64,000 nt of DNA from Nannocystis bainbridge (GTDB taxonomy: Bacteria > Myxococcota_A > Polyangia > Nannocystales > Nannocystaceae), in NCBI RefSeq assembly GCF_028368995.1, contig NZ_JAQNDL010000003.1, positions 372,001-436,000 on the forward strand. The letters are read 5' to 3'. Position numbers and translations under genes: made by a program. This document shows positions 18,955 through 28,334 of this stretch, piece by piece. The first letter of the stretch is position 1, and every line of letters starts with the position of its first letter. The notes under the pieces were generated by a model that saw nothing but the letters and a program-made list of their open reading frames with translations, did not search any database and had not been told where the DNA came from.

Positions 18955-19476
18955 GTGAGCGCGAGCAGAGAATTTGTCGTGCGCATCGGCGAGCGCGAGC
19001 TCGTCGCGCGAGTGACCGCCTCCGACCCGCCCGTCGTCGTCGTCGACGGCGTCGCCCACGAGGTCACGCCGGTCGCCGGCGGGCGCAGCCACGTGCGCGT
19101 GCAGGGCGAGGCGGCCCAGCGGATCGTCAGCCTCGACGGCGCGGCCTCGCCGACGGCCGCCGCGATCGGCGGCGTCGCCTTCGCCCTCGACGTCCGCACA
19201 GCCCAGGCGGCCGCCCGCGACGCCGCCCTCGCGGCCACCGGCAGCGCCAGCGCCGGCGGCGGCCTCGTCAAGGCGCCCATGCCCGGTCGCGTCGTCCGCG
19301 TGCTCGTCAGCGCCGGCCAGACCGTCGAGCGCGGCACCCCGCTCGTCATCGTCGAGGCCATGAAGATGGAGAACGAGCTGCTGGCCACCGTCGCCGGCGT
19401 CATCAAGGCCGTGCACGTCGGCGAGGGCGTCGCCGTCGACGCCGGCCAGGCCCTGGTCGAGCTCGACCCGTCCTGA
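18955..19476 (+). CDS. Biotin carboxyl carrier domain protein
   Basis: A 173-residue protein from GTG 18955; an in-frame GTG at 18916 would add 13 residues. The C-terminal 75 residues are a biotinyl domain: VKAPMPGRVVRVLVSAGQ, then EAMKMENEL with the biotinylated Lys, then VAVDAGQALVELDPS. The N-terminal half has beta strands like the linker domain of acyl-CoA carboxylase alpha subunits. It would carry biotin for a carboxylase such as propionyl- or acetyl-CoA carboxylase or an oxaloacetate decarboxylase, but no carboxylase subunit is adjacent; instead it sits between two ArsA-like ATPase genes. The domain call is firm, the partner is unknown. Confidence 0.85.
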   Translation: MSASREFVVRIGERELVARVTASDPPVVVVDGVAHEVTPVAGGRSHVRVQGEAAQRIVSLDGAASPTAAAIGGVAFALDVRTAQAAARDAALAATGSASAGGGLVKAPMPGRVVRVLVSAGQTVERGTPLVIVEAMKMENELLATVAGVIKAVHVGEGVAVDAGQALVELDPS

Positions 19477-19477
19477 A

Positions 19478-19515
19478 GGTCATGTCCTGAGGGACCTGTC
19501 CGATTGACCATCTGA
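19478..19515. repeat. 14-bp-period palindrome array, 3 units
   Basis: Cores CATG 19481, CCTG 19495 and CATC 19509, 14 bp apart, filling the 40-bp convergent junction between the biotin carrier gene (ends 19476) and the second ArsA-like gene (ends 19517). Confidence 0.75.
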
Positions 19516-19516
19516 T

Positions 19517-20482
19517 TCACGCCGCCCTCCGCGGCTCGAGCGTCGCCAGCACGTCTTCGACGTCGGCCAGCCCCGCGAAGCCCTGGAAGCGCCACGGCAG
19601 CGGCACCACCGGCGGCACCCGGCGGCCCGCCTCTTGCTCGCCGGCCAGCCACGTCTCGACGTGACCGCGCTGGCGCGCCGCCTGTTGCGCCACCACATTG
19701 GTCGCGGCCAGCATGCGCGCCACCTGGCCGTCGGGGTCGAGCGCGGGCGGACCGGCCTGGAACGCCGGCAGCTCGGGCCACGTGCCGTTGACGAAGATCC
19801 CGCCGATGTGCACCCGCGACTCGCTGCGCAGCGACGCCGCCATCTCGCCCAGCTCGGTCAGCGGCCAGCGGTCGGGCAGGCCGACCAGCACCGCCTGCGT
19901 CACCATCGGATCCTCGAGGCTCGCTTGCATCGCCTGGGCCTCACGCGGCAGCGGTCCGACCCGCACCGCCTTCAGGATCGCTTGCGGGATCCCCAGCGTG
20001 TAGCGGAGGTGGCCCGTCGCTGGCCCGTCGAACACCACCACGTCGAAGCTGCGCGCCCGGACCGCCTCGTGCCAGATCTTGCCGAGCACCGCGAAATCGT
20101 CGAGCCCGGGCACCGCGCGGACCAGGCGGCGGATCGGCGCGCTGTCGAAGACCGCGCCGGCGATCCGCTCGCTGCGCAGCACCATCGTCCCGTACTCGCG
20201 CACGCACACCGTCGGCACCACGCGCTGGACGAACAGGCCCGGGCCTGCGACCGACGGCGTCTCGCTCAGCGTGCGGTGGCCGAGCATCCACGCCAGGCGG
20301 TCGTCGAGGCCGACTGTCGCCACCAGCACCCGCCGGCCGCGCCGGGCCAGGGACAGGCCGAGGAGCGCGGCGACCGTCGTTCTGCCGACGCCGCCTTTGC
20401 CGCTGACGACCAGCAGCTGACGCTGGGCGAGGGCATCGAGGACGGCTCCGAACCCGGAGGCGGGGGCGCTGGAGACAGCCAT
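19517..20482 (-). CDS. ArsA/GET3-family ATPase, second copy, with Arg in the P-loop
   Basis: A 321-residue paralogue of the ATPase at 17758. The deviant Walker A is GKGGVGRTT: the signature Lys is present but the phosphate-binding Lys of GK[T/S] is Arg. The first copy has the opposite pattern (GPGGVGKTT). This reciprocal loss suggests that the two work as a heterodimer with one composite site, as paired ArsA-like proteins can. SFDVVVFDGPATGHLRYTLG replaces the DTPPTANAID region. The final domain ends in a Glu/Leu-rich helix. Divergent from map. Confidence 0.75.
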   Translation of the reverse strand: MAVSSAPASGFGAVLDALAQRQLLVVSGKGGVGRTTVAALLGLSLARRGRRVLVATVGLDDRLAWMLGHRTLSETPSVAGPGLFVQRVVPTVCVREYGTMVLRSERIAGAVFDSAPIRRLVRAVPGLDDFAVLGKIWHEAVRARSFDVVVFDGPATGHLRYTLGIPQAILKAVRVGPLPREAQAMQASLEDPMVTQAVLVGLPDRWPLTELGEMAASLRSESRVHIGGIFVNGTWPELPAFQAGPPALDPDGQVARMLAATNVVAQQAARQRGHVETWLAGEQEAGRRVPPVVPLPWRFQGFAGLADVEDVLATLEPRRAA

Positions 20483-20642
20483 GGAATGGGGCGAACCTTG
20501 GCACAGACCCGGGCCGCTCGCTACCACAAGGCGCCAAACCCTCACGTGTGGCCGCCCTCCCCGGGAGGTCTCCGGCTGCGCCCTTGACCTCCCCGCCGCC
20601 GGCGACCATTCTCCGCCCACGATCGGCCGGGAGATTACGGAC

Positions 20643-21434
20643 GTGGCAGTCGAGATCAAGAGCAAGCGCGACATCGAGAAGATGCGGGCCACGTGCCGGC
20701 TGGCGGCCTCCGTGCTCGACCACATCGCCCCGCACGTCGTCCCCGGCGTCACCACCGGCCAGCTCGACAAGATCTGCCACGAGTACATCGTCGGCCACGG
20801 CGCCTACCCCTCGCCGCTCAACTACAAGGGCTTCCCGCGCTCGATCTGCACCTCGGTCAACGAGGTCATCTGCCACGGCATCCCTGGCGACCAGGTCCTC
20901 GCCGCCGGCGACATCGTCAACATCGACATCACCACCACCCTCGACGGCTACTTCGGCGACTGCTCCGACATGTTCGTCGTCGGCGGCAGCACCACCCCCG
21001 AGGCGCAGCAGCTGATCGACGTCACCCGCGAGTCGCTGTGGCTCGGCATCGCCGAGGTCAGCCCGACCAAGCGGATCGGCGACATCGGCGCGGCGATCTA
21101 CGAGTTCGCCCACGGCCGCCACGGCTACGGCGTCGTCGAGGCCTTCTGCGGCCACGGCATCGGCCGCGAGTTCCACATGGCGCCGCAGGTCTCGCACGTC
21201 GGCAAGCGCGGCAACGGCCTGCGCATGAAGCCGGGCATGACCTTCACCATCGAGCCGATGATCAACATCGGCACCCCCCACTGCGACATCCTGGCTGACG
21301 GCTGGACCGCCGTCACCAAGGACCTCAAGTGGAGCGCCCAGGTCGAGCACACGATCCTCGTCACCGACCACGGCTACGAGGTCCTCACCCTGCGCGACGC
21401 CTCCTGGCGGCCCTCCTGGGCCCGCGCCAGCTGA
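20643..21434 (+). CDS. map: Type I methionine aminopeptidase
   Basis: A 263-residue enzyme that removes the initiator Met from new proteins, following deformylation by Def (52 kb). GTG 20643 is chosen because the product then starts with VAVEIKSKRDIEKMRATCRL, as in MetAP-I. All five metal ligands are visible in their motifs: the Asp of IVNIDITT, the Asp of FGDCSDMF, the His of GHGIGREFH, the Glu of FTIEPMI and the Glu of VEHTILV; the substrate His is in NEVICHGIP. The end is slightly extended relative to E. coli. It is followed by a repeat array at the convergent junction with the tetR gene. Confidence 0.93.
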   Translation: MAVEIKSKRDIEKMRATCRLAASVLDHIAPHVVPGVTTGQLDKICHEYIVGHGAYPSPLNYKGFPRSICTSVNEVICHGIPGDQVLAAGDIVNIDITTTLDGYFGDCSDMFVVGGSTTPEAQQLIDVTRESLWLGIAEVSPTKRIGDIGAAIYEFAHGRHGYGVVEAFCGHGIGREFHMAPQVSHVGKRGNGLRMKPGMTFTIEPMINIGTPHCDILADGWTAVTKDLKWSAQVEHTILVTDHGYEVLTLRDASWRPSWARAS

Positions 21435-21443
21435 GCGCCCGCC

Positions 21444-21615
21444 GGACCTGCCCTCGGGCCAGGCTCCCGCGCGAGCCTGCTGAGGTCTCTTTGGACATCA
21501 ACCTTGGGTCAGGCTCTCCGCGCGAGCCTGGCAGCATGTCTCTTCAGACATGACCTTCGGGACATTCCCGTACGCGCATGTCCCGAAGGTCATGTCCTTC
21601 AGGACATGACCTCCG
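21444..21615. repeat. 14-bp-period palindrome array, 6 clear units plus decayed upstream units
   Basis: Cores at 21535, 21549, 21563 (CATT), 21577, 21591 and 21605, all 14 bp apart. The last two form a perfect 11-bp hairpin: AGGTCATGTCC, loop TTCA, GGACATGACCT (21588-21613). Bases 21444-21531 hold looser CCTG/CCAG units in which a segment containing CGCGAGCCTG recurs twice. It fills the convergent map/tetR junction. Confidence 0.85.
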
Positions 21616-21621
21616 CACGCC

Positions 21622-22230
21622 TCACCGGCTCGTACGCGGCCGGGCCAGCGCCCCGTGCAGCAGCAGGTCGACCAGCTGTTGCAGCCAGGCCTCGTCGAGC
21701 GGCTCGCGCTCGAAGAACAGCCGCCGGTTGAGCGCCGCGCCGAGCACGTCGAACAGCAGCTTCGGGTCGACCCCGGGCGCCAGCTCGCCGCGCCTGTCGG
21801 CCGCCTCGAGGATCGCCCGCGGCACCGCCTCGAAGCTCGTGCGCAGCGAGCGGACGATCGCCACCAGCTCCGGGTCGCCGCCCTCGACCACGAACAGGCG
21901 GTACAGCCCCTGGTACTCCGCCTGCGCCCCGAGCGACGCGATCCGGCGCGCGATCGCCAGCAGGTCCTCGCGCAGCGAGCCGGCGTCGGCGACCGTCAAC
22001 GCCGCGCCCGCGATCGACAGCAGCGCGTCGCGGACCAGCTCCTGCTTGGTCGGCCAGCGCCGGTACACGGTCGTCTTGTTGACCCCCGCCAGCGCCGCCA
22101 CGTCCTCGATCCTCAGCCCGTGGTAGCCGGCCCGCGCGGCCTCGCGCAGCGTCGCCGCGAGCACCCCGCGCACGACCGCCTCGCCGCGCACCAGCGGCTC
22201 CGATTTGCCCTTCCGCCTCGCCTGGACCAC
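21622..22230 (-). CDS. TetR-family transcriptional regulator
   Basis: A 202-residue regulator starting at GTG 22230. Residues of about 20-65 form the TetR DNA-binding domain (AATLREAARAGYHGLRIEDV, AALAGVNKTTVYRRWPTKQE), ending in the typical YRRWPTK; the C-terminal two thirds are the helical ligand-binding and dimer domain, of the TetR_C type found with MftR/Rv-like regulators. It is divergent from a cytochrome P450 gene with 107 bp between, and two palindromes there are its likely operators. It probably represses the P450 and itself until a ligand, perhaps the P450 substrate, binds. Confidence 0.9.
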   Translation of the reverse strand: MVQARRKGKSEPLVRGEAVVRGVLAATLREAARAGYHGLRIEDVAALAGVNKTTVYRRWPTKQELVRDALLSIAGAALTVADAGSLREDLLAIARRIASLGAQAEYQGLYRLFVVEGGDPELVAIVRSLRTSFEAVPRAILEAADRRGELAPGVDPKLLFDVLGAALNRRLFFEREPLDEAWLQQLVDLLLHGALARPRTSR

Positions 22231-22265
22231 GCGCCCGCCCAGCCTATCACCGCGCTCGTCCGCTC

Positions 22266-22329
22266 ATCGCAACAATTTGTTGCCATCCCCTCGCGGCGTG
22301 TCACCCTACGATCGCAACAAATCGTTGCG
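22266..22329. promoter_or_regulatory. Two operator-like palindromes between tetR and P450 genes
   Basis: Site 1 at 22269-22283 is GCAACAATTTGTTGC, a perfect 7+1+7 palindrome. Site 2 at 22313-22329 has arms CGCAAC and GTTGCG around AAATC. Both are preceded by the same ATCGCAACAA, 45 bp apart. Site 2 ends 8 bases before the P450 start codon, so a bound repressor would block that promoter. These are the obvious binding sites for the adjacent TetR protein. Confidence 0.75.
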
Positions 22330-22337
22330 GTACCGCC

Positions 22338-23579
22338 ATGACCGACACCCACGACCTTTTCAGCCCCGCCATGCTCGCCGACCCGTACCCCGTCTACGCC
22401 CGCCTGCGCGAGCAGGCCCCGGTGCTGCACGTGCCGCAGATCGGCATGTGGCTGGTGACGCGCTACGACCACGTCCAGCACATCCTCAAGTCCCCCGACC
22501 TCTTCTCTTCCTCGCGCACGCCGGCGCTCGAGCAGCTGCGGGACCCCCGGCTCACCGAGGGCGTGGAGATGCTGGCCAGCAGCTCGCTCGTCGCCCTCGA
22601 CCCGCCCGATCACACCCGGCTGCGGCGGCTCGTCAACGTCGCCTTCACCCCGCGGGCGGTCCAAAGCCTCGAGACGAGGATCCGCCAGCTCGCGCGCGAG
22701 CTCGTCGACGAGCTCGCGCGCAAGGACAGCTTCGACCTCATGGAGGACCTCGCCGTCCCGCTGCCGGTGATCGTGATCAGCGAGCTGCTCGGCGTCGACC
22801 CGGCGCGGCGCGTCGAGTTCAAGCGCTGGTCGGACGACCTGCTCCTCGGCTCGCGGCTCGACGGGCACCTCGACACCGCGGAGATCGATCGCGTCGTCGC
22901 CAGTCGCCGCGAGTTCATCGCGTTCTTCCACGCGATGATCGAGCACCGCCGCCGCGCGCCCGGTGACGACCTGCTGAGCGACCTGGTGCGCGCCGAGGCC
23001 GAGCGCGACGCGCTGACCGCCGAGGAGGTGCTGACGATGGCGCTGCTGCTGATGGTCGCCGGCAACGAGACCACCACCAACCTGATCGGCAACGGCGTCG
23101 TCGCCCTGCTCGAGCACCCGGACGTGCTCCCGCGCCTGCGCGCCGAGCCGGCGCGGATCCCCGCCTTCCTCGAGGAGGTCCTGCGCTGGCGCTCACCGGT
23201 CGTCATGCTGGTGCGCACGACCCGGCGCCCCGTCACCCTCGGCGACGTCGAGGTGCCGAAGGACGCCGTGCTCGGCGTCCTCGTCGACGCGGCCAACCAT
23301 GACCCGGCGCAGTTCCCCGAGCCGGCGCGCTTCGACATCGAGCGTCAGCCGGCCCACCTCTCGTTCGGCCACGGCATCCACTTCTGCGTCGGCGCCCCGC
23401 TGTCGCGCCTCGAAGGGCGGGTCGTCTTCGAGGAGCTGCTCGCGCGCGTGCCCGCCTTCACGCGCGAGCCCGGGCCGCTCGAGTGGGCGCCGAGCTTCGG
23501 CCTGCGCGGCCTGAAGCGCCTCGTGCTGCGCCGCGGCGAGCCGCTCAGCGCTGCAGCGTCACGCGGAAGTACGGCATGA
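22338..23579 (+). CDS. Cytochrome P450 (bacterial soluble type)
   Basis: A 413-residue P450 monooxygenase. It shows the I-helix oxygen-activation motif AGNETTTNL (about 237-245), the K-helix ExxR in EEVLRWRSP, and the heme loop FGHGIHFCVGAPLSRLE with the axial Cys at residue 350. Length and N-terminus (DLFSPAMLADPYPVYARLRE) fit class I bacterial P450s that receive electrons from a ferredoxin; no ferredoxin gene is adjacent. Its last 35 bases overlap the end of the convergent lipoprotein gene. Regulation by the divergent TetR protein is likely. Substrate is unknown; detoxification or secondary metabolism are both plausible. Confidence 0.92.
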   Translation: MTDTHDLFSPAMLADPYPVYARLREQAPVLHVPQIGMWLVTRYDHVQHILKSPDLFSSSRTPALEQLRDPRLTEGVEMLASSSLVALDPPDHTRLRRLVNVAFTPRAVQSLETRIRQLARELVDELARKDSFDLMEDLAVPLPVIVISELLGVDPARRVEFKRWSDDLLLGSRLDGHLDTAEIDRVVASRREFIAFFHAMIEHRRRAPGDDLLSDLVRAEAERDALTAEEVLTMALLLMVAGNETTTNLIGNGVVALLEHPDVLPRLRAEPARIPAFLEEVLRWRSPVVMLVRTTRRPVTLGDVEVPKDAVLGVLVDAANHDPAQFPEPARFDIERQPAHLSFGHGIHFCVGAPLSRLEGRVVFEELLARVPAFTREPGPLEWAPSFGLRGLKRLVLRRGEPLSAAASRGSTA

Positions 23580-24252
23580 TCGCCTTCCAGTCCTGCTGGA
23601 TGGCGCGGGTGTCGCCGTACGGGTACTCCGTGCGGGCGATGTAGAGCACGTCGCCGTACGGGAACATGAACTGCTGGATCTCGCGGGTCGCGTTGCCCGA
23701 CTCGTCGGTCACCTGCAGCTTGGCGTAGATGCCGGTCTTGTCGAAGTAACCGTCGTTGAACGACAGGTCCTCGATGCTGAGGCCGGCCTCCTGGTACTGG
23801 TTGCGGTAGTAGGCCACCGCGCGCTCGTCGACCGGGCGCTCTTTCGGCGCCAGGTAGAACGTCAGCGCGATCGCCTCGCTGTCCGACGAAGCGCTGGCGC
23901 CGAGGTCCTCGTCGGAGCTCGACACGGCGCCGCCGGACGAGCAGGACGCCACCGTCACCCACCCCGGGTTGCTCTCGAGCTCACCCTTCGAGTGGCCGGT
24001 CTCCTCGCAGTTCTTGAACACGTACAGCGTGTCGGGGATCTCGAACTCGAGCCCGATCTGCGGGATCTTGATGGTGTTGCCCTCTTTCTTCCCGCTGGTC
24101 GGATTGTCGATCCACTGCCGGGCCGCGGACTGCTTCCCCTTGCGCCGGGAGCTGCTGCCGCCGCAACCGGCCGCCGTGAGCGAACCGGCCGCCACAGCCA
24201 GCGCGAGAGCAAAGGACACGTTCTTGGGGAAGCTGCGAGAGAGAGACATCAT
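23545..24252 (-). CDS. Lipoprotein of unknown function
   Basis: A 235-residue lipoprotein: signal peptide from MMSLSRSFPKNVSFALALAV to the lipobox TAAGC, then a Ser/Lys/Arg-rich linker. The mature domain contains IKIPQIGLEFEIPDTLYVFKNC, a Ser/Gly/Asp-rich insert, LTFYLAPKERPVDERAVAYY and a C-terminal strand pair (DVLYIARTEYPYGDTR), suggesting one alpha/beta domain similar to lipid- or peptide-binding lipoproteins. Two cysteines may form a disulfide. Its 3' end overlaps the P450 gene by 35 bp tail to tail, so no repeat array separates this pair. Family not recognised. Confidence 0.7.
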   Translation of the reverse strand: MMSLSRSFPKNVSFALALAVAAGSLTAAGCGGSSSRRKGKQSAARQWIDNPTSGKKEGNTIKIPQIGLEFEIPDTLYVFKNCEETGHSKGELESNPGWVTVASCSSGGAVSSSDEDLGASASSDSEAIALTFYLAPKERPVDERAVAYYRNQYQEAGLSIEDLSFNDGYFDKTGIYAKLQVTDESGNATREIQQFMFPYGDVLYIARTEYPYGDTRAIQQDWKAIMPYFRVTLQR

Positions 24253-24432
24253 GGCTGCTGAAAACCGCTCGCGCGCACAGTACCCAAGTGCGTCCCGGGC
24301 GGCAAGCGCTCGCCCGCTCGCTGCCCGCGCCGCCTCGGGCGCTCGCCTCTCGCCGGTGTCACCGGCTCGTCACGCAGGTCCTCCGCCTGCGAGCGTCCGC
24401 ATGCGTGCGCGGGCCCAGGGGCGCGTGCACGC

Positions 24433-26049
<1,617 letters not shown>

Positions 26050-26055
<6 letters not shown>

Positions 26056-26089
26056 GTCCCTATCCTCCCTGTCCTCAAAACCATGCCTG
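26050..26089. repeat. Loose 14-bp-type palindromes between two minus-strand genes
   Basis: Cores CATG 26053, CCTG 26068 and CATG 26082, spaced 15 and 14 bp. The first provides the start codon of gpmI; the last overlaps the final codons of the upstream outer-membrane protein gene. A decayed member of the family. Confidence 0.5.
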
Positions 26090-26806
26090 GTAGGCCAGCG
26101 TCACGTTGAGGAGCATGTCGAACACCACGCTGTCCGGCGGCGTGCCGACCGGCGCGGCCGGGTCGACCACCACCCGCGTGCGTGAGAACGCCTTCTGGAA
26201 ATCGACCCCGAGCGCGAGCCCGTGGTTGTTGCGGATCGGCACGCCGATGCTGGCCCCGACGCGGATCAGCGGGTCGTAGGCGACGGTCTGCTCGTCCTCC
26301 CACGGGTTGGCCGACCGCATGCGCCGCCAGTTGGAGATCATCAGCCCCGCGCCGGCCCCGAACTCGATCACCAGCACCCGCGCCGGGATCTGAAAGGATG
26401 GCCCGAGCGTCAGGTCGGTGTGAGACAGCGACGAGACCCGCGTCACCTGCTGACCGATCGGCGCGCCCGTGTTCGGATCGATCGGCGTGGTCGGATCGGC
26501 CGGCACGGTGAAGCGGTTGCGATCGGGGAAGCGGGTGTGCCCGCCCTGGAACTCGAAGCCGAACCGCATCGGCCCGAGGCGCAGCGCGTGGTAGCGCAGG
26601 GCGATGCCGAAGCCGAACCCGAGCGGCGGCCGGCGATCGAACAAGACGTCGCCGGCGCCGATCAGGATGCCCATGCGGCCGATGATCGACACCCCGAACA
26701 CCCGCTTCTTCTCGGCGATGTCGAGCACCGTGTTGCCGCGCGGCGCGGGCAGACCCGAGGCGCCGTAGGCGAGACACGTGGCCAGGAGCGCCGCCAGAGG
26801 AAGCAT
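26075..26806 (-). CDS. Predicted outer-membrane beta-barrel protein
   Basis: A 243-residue exported protein from ATG 26806 with a signal peptide (MLPLAALLATCLAYGASG). The mature chain alternates short amphipathic strands (GFGFGIALRYHALRLG, FGFEFQGGHTRF, HTDLTLGPSFQIP, ALGVDFQKAF) and ends VTLAYQAWF, with the terminal aromatic typical of barrels inserted by BamA. A proline-rich extracellular-type loop (VPADPTTPIDPNTGAPIG) interrupts the middle. gpmI follows on the same strand, almost overlapping. No transporter function can be assigned. Confidence 0.65.
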   Translation of the reverse strand: MLPLAALLATCLAYGASGLPAPRGNTVLDIAEKKRVFGVSIIGRMGILIGAGDVLFDRRPPLGFGFGIALRYHALRLGPMRFGFEFQGGHTRFPDRNRFTVPADPTTPIDPNTGAPIGQQVTRVSSLSHTDLTLGPSFQIPARVLVIEFGAGAGLMISNWRRMRSANPWEDEQTVAYDPLIRVGASIGVPIRNNHGLALGVDFQKAFSRTRVVVDPAAPVGTPPDSVVFDMLLNVTLAYQAWF

Positions 26807-26852
26807 GCGAGGGGCACCATAGCAAAACTTTTTCGCGCATAATCCCCCGCGC

Positions 26853-27995
26853 ATGACCACTCGCGTCGCACTCCGGCGAGACGCCGGCCGGATCGGCCCC
26901 GAGACCGGGCCGTGGATCCGTCAGCGCCAGGTCGCCAAGATCTGGGGACCCCCGGACCCCGCGAGCCTCGCGCAGCTCGTCGACCACCGCGACGTCGTCC
27001 TCGGCTGGGGCCTGCTCGCCGTCGACGCCGACATCCCGCTGCGCGTCGTCAGCTGGGGCACCGCGCCGCCCGACGCGGGCTGGTTCGAGCGCAGGCTCGC
27101 GGCCGCCCTCGCCGCCCGCGCCGAGCTCGGCCTCGCCGCCGATCCCGGCACCACCGCCTATCGCGAGGTCAACAGCGAGGGCGACGGCCTGCCTGGCCTC
27201 GTCGTCGACCGCTACGGCGACGACCGCGTGGTCCAGCTCGGCACCACCGCGGTCGCCGCTCGCCGCGCCGCGATCCTCGAGTTCCTGCGCCCGCGCACCC
27301 CCGGCCGCCTGTTCGTGATCGCCGACGAGGCCGCGACCGACGAGCCCGAGGCCGCGCTCGAGTTCCAGGAACATGGCCTTTGGTTCAGCTGCCCGGCCCC
27401 GCCGGCGCAGAAGACCGGGGCCTACCTCGATCAGCGCGACAACCGCCGCCTGGCCGCTCAGCTCGCCGTGCGCGCCGCCGGCCCCATGCTCGACCTCGGC
27501 TGTCACGTCGGCGGCTTCGTCGTGCACGCGGCCGCCGCCGGGATCGCCGCCGTCGGCCTCGACCAGAGCGCGCGCGCCCTCGATTTCGCCCGCCGCAACG
27601 CCGCCCGCAACGACCTGGCCGATCGGACAGCCTTCGTCCAGGCCGACATGTTCGGCGCCCTCGATCACCCCGACCTGGCCGGGCCGTTCGGCGTGATCGT
27701 GTTCGACCCGCCGCGGATCGCCACCGGCTCGCAGGGGCGCGAGCGCGCCGTAGGAGCCATGGCCCGCAGCCTCGGCCGCCTGCTCCCGCGCCTGCAGCCC
27801 GGCGGGTTCCTGCTGGCCTGCAGCTGCTCGCACCACGTCGGCCGCGCCGACCTCGACGCCGCGCTCCTGGCCGCCGGCGCCCGCGACCTGGCCCGCGTGC
27901 ACGCCGTCGGCCCCGGCCCCGACCACCCCGTCTGGCCCGGCCACGCCGAGGGCGAGTACCTGCGCGTCAACGTCTACCAGCGCCGCGCCGTCTGA
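26853..27995 (+). CDS. RlmI-like class I methyltransferase (rRNA m5C type)
   Basis: A 380-residue S-adenosylmethionine-dependent methyltransferase of the RlmI/COG1092 family (RlmI makes m5C1962 in 23S rRNA). An N-terminal PUA-like part contains WIRQRQVAKIWG; the RlmI-type EVNSEGDGLPGLVVDRYGD precedes QKTGAYLDQRDNRRL; then the SAM-binding LDLGCHVGGFVVHAAAAG, FDPPRIATGS, and the SCSHHV motif with the catalytic-type Cys of m5C enzymes. The upstream gap from the divergent outer-membrane gene is only 46 bp and contains CATAAT about 10 bases before the ATG, a possible -10 box giving a nearly leaderless mRNA. Exact target base is unproven. Confidence 0.85.
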   Translation: MTTRVALRRDAGRIGPETGPWIRQRQVAKIWGPPDPASLAQLVDHRDVVLGWGLLAVDADIPLRVVSWGTAPPDAGWFERRLAAALAARAELGLAADPGTTAYREVNSEGDGLPGLVVDRYGDDRVVQLGTTAVAARRAAILEFLRPRTPGRLFVIADEAATDEPEAALEFQEHGLWFSCPAPPAQKTGAYLDQRDNRRLAAQLAVRAAGPMLDLGCHVGGFVVHAAAAGIAAVGLDQSARALDFARRNAARNDLADRTAFVQADMFGALDHPDLAGPFGVIVFDPPRIATGSQGRERAVGAMARSLGRLLPRLQPGGFLLACSCSHHVGRADLDAALLAAGARDLARVHAVGPGPDHPVWPGHAEGEYLRVNVYQRRAV

Positions 27996-27998
27996 CCC

Positions 27999-28325
27999 TG
28001 CGGACATGCCCGCCCAGACATGTTTCTAAAAGCATGCCCGATCGGACATGTCCTTCAGTGCATGTTTCGAACCAGCGGTCGCTGTTGAGTATGCCCGATC
28101 GGGCATGTCCTTCAGTTCATGTCCATGCGGACATGCCCGGCCGTGCCCACCTATTCGGCCGCTCGGCGCTCGCCCCGATCCGGCGGTCGCTATTCACCCC
28201 GCCGCGCGACGCATCGTCGTCGACCGCCGTCCATCGCTGAACTGTCGCCGTGTGGCGCGAGCGCTCGGCCAGCGCCACGATCGACATGCTCCTCAAGACA
28301 TGCCCGCGAGGCCATGTCCCAGGGA
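27999..28325. repeat. Cluster of three 14-bp-period palindrome arrays (5 + 4 + 3 units)
   Basis: This 339-bp convergent gap between the methyltransferase and the HtrA-like gene holds no gene. Array 1 has cores at 28005, 28019, 28033, 28047 and 28061; array 2 at 28090 (TATG), 28104, 28118 and 28132; array 3 at 28285, 28299 and 28313, all in 14-bp steps within an array. GCGGTCGCT also occurs twice between arrays (near 28075 and 28181). It is the largest cluster in the window. Confidence 0.85.
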
Positions 28326-28334
28326 CCAACCCGC

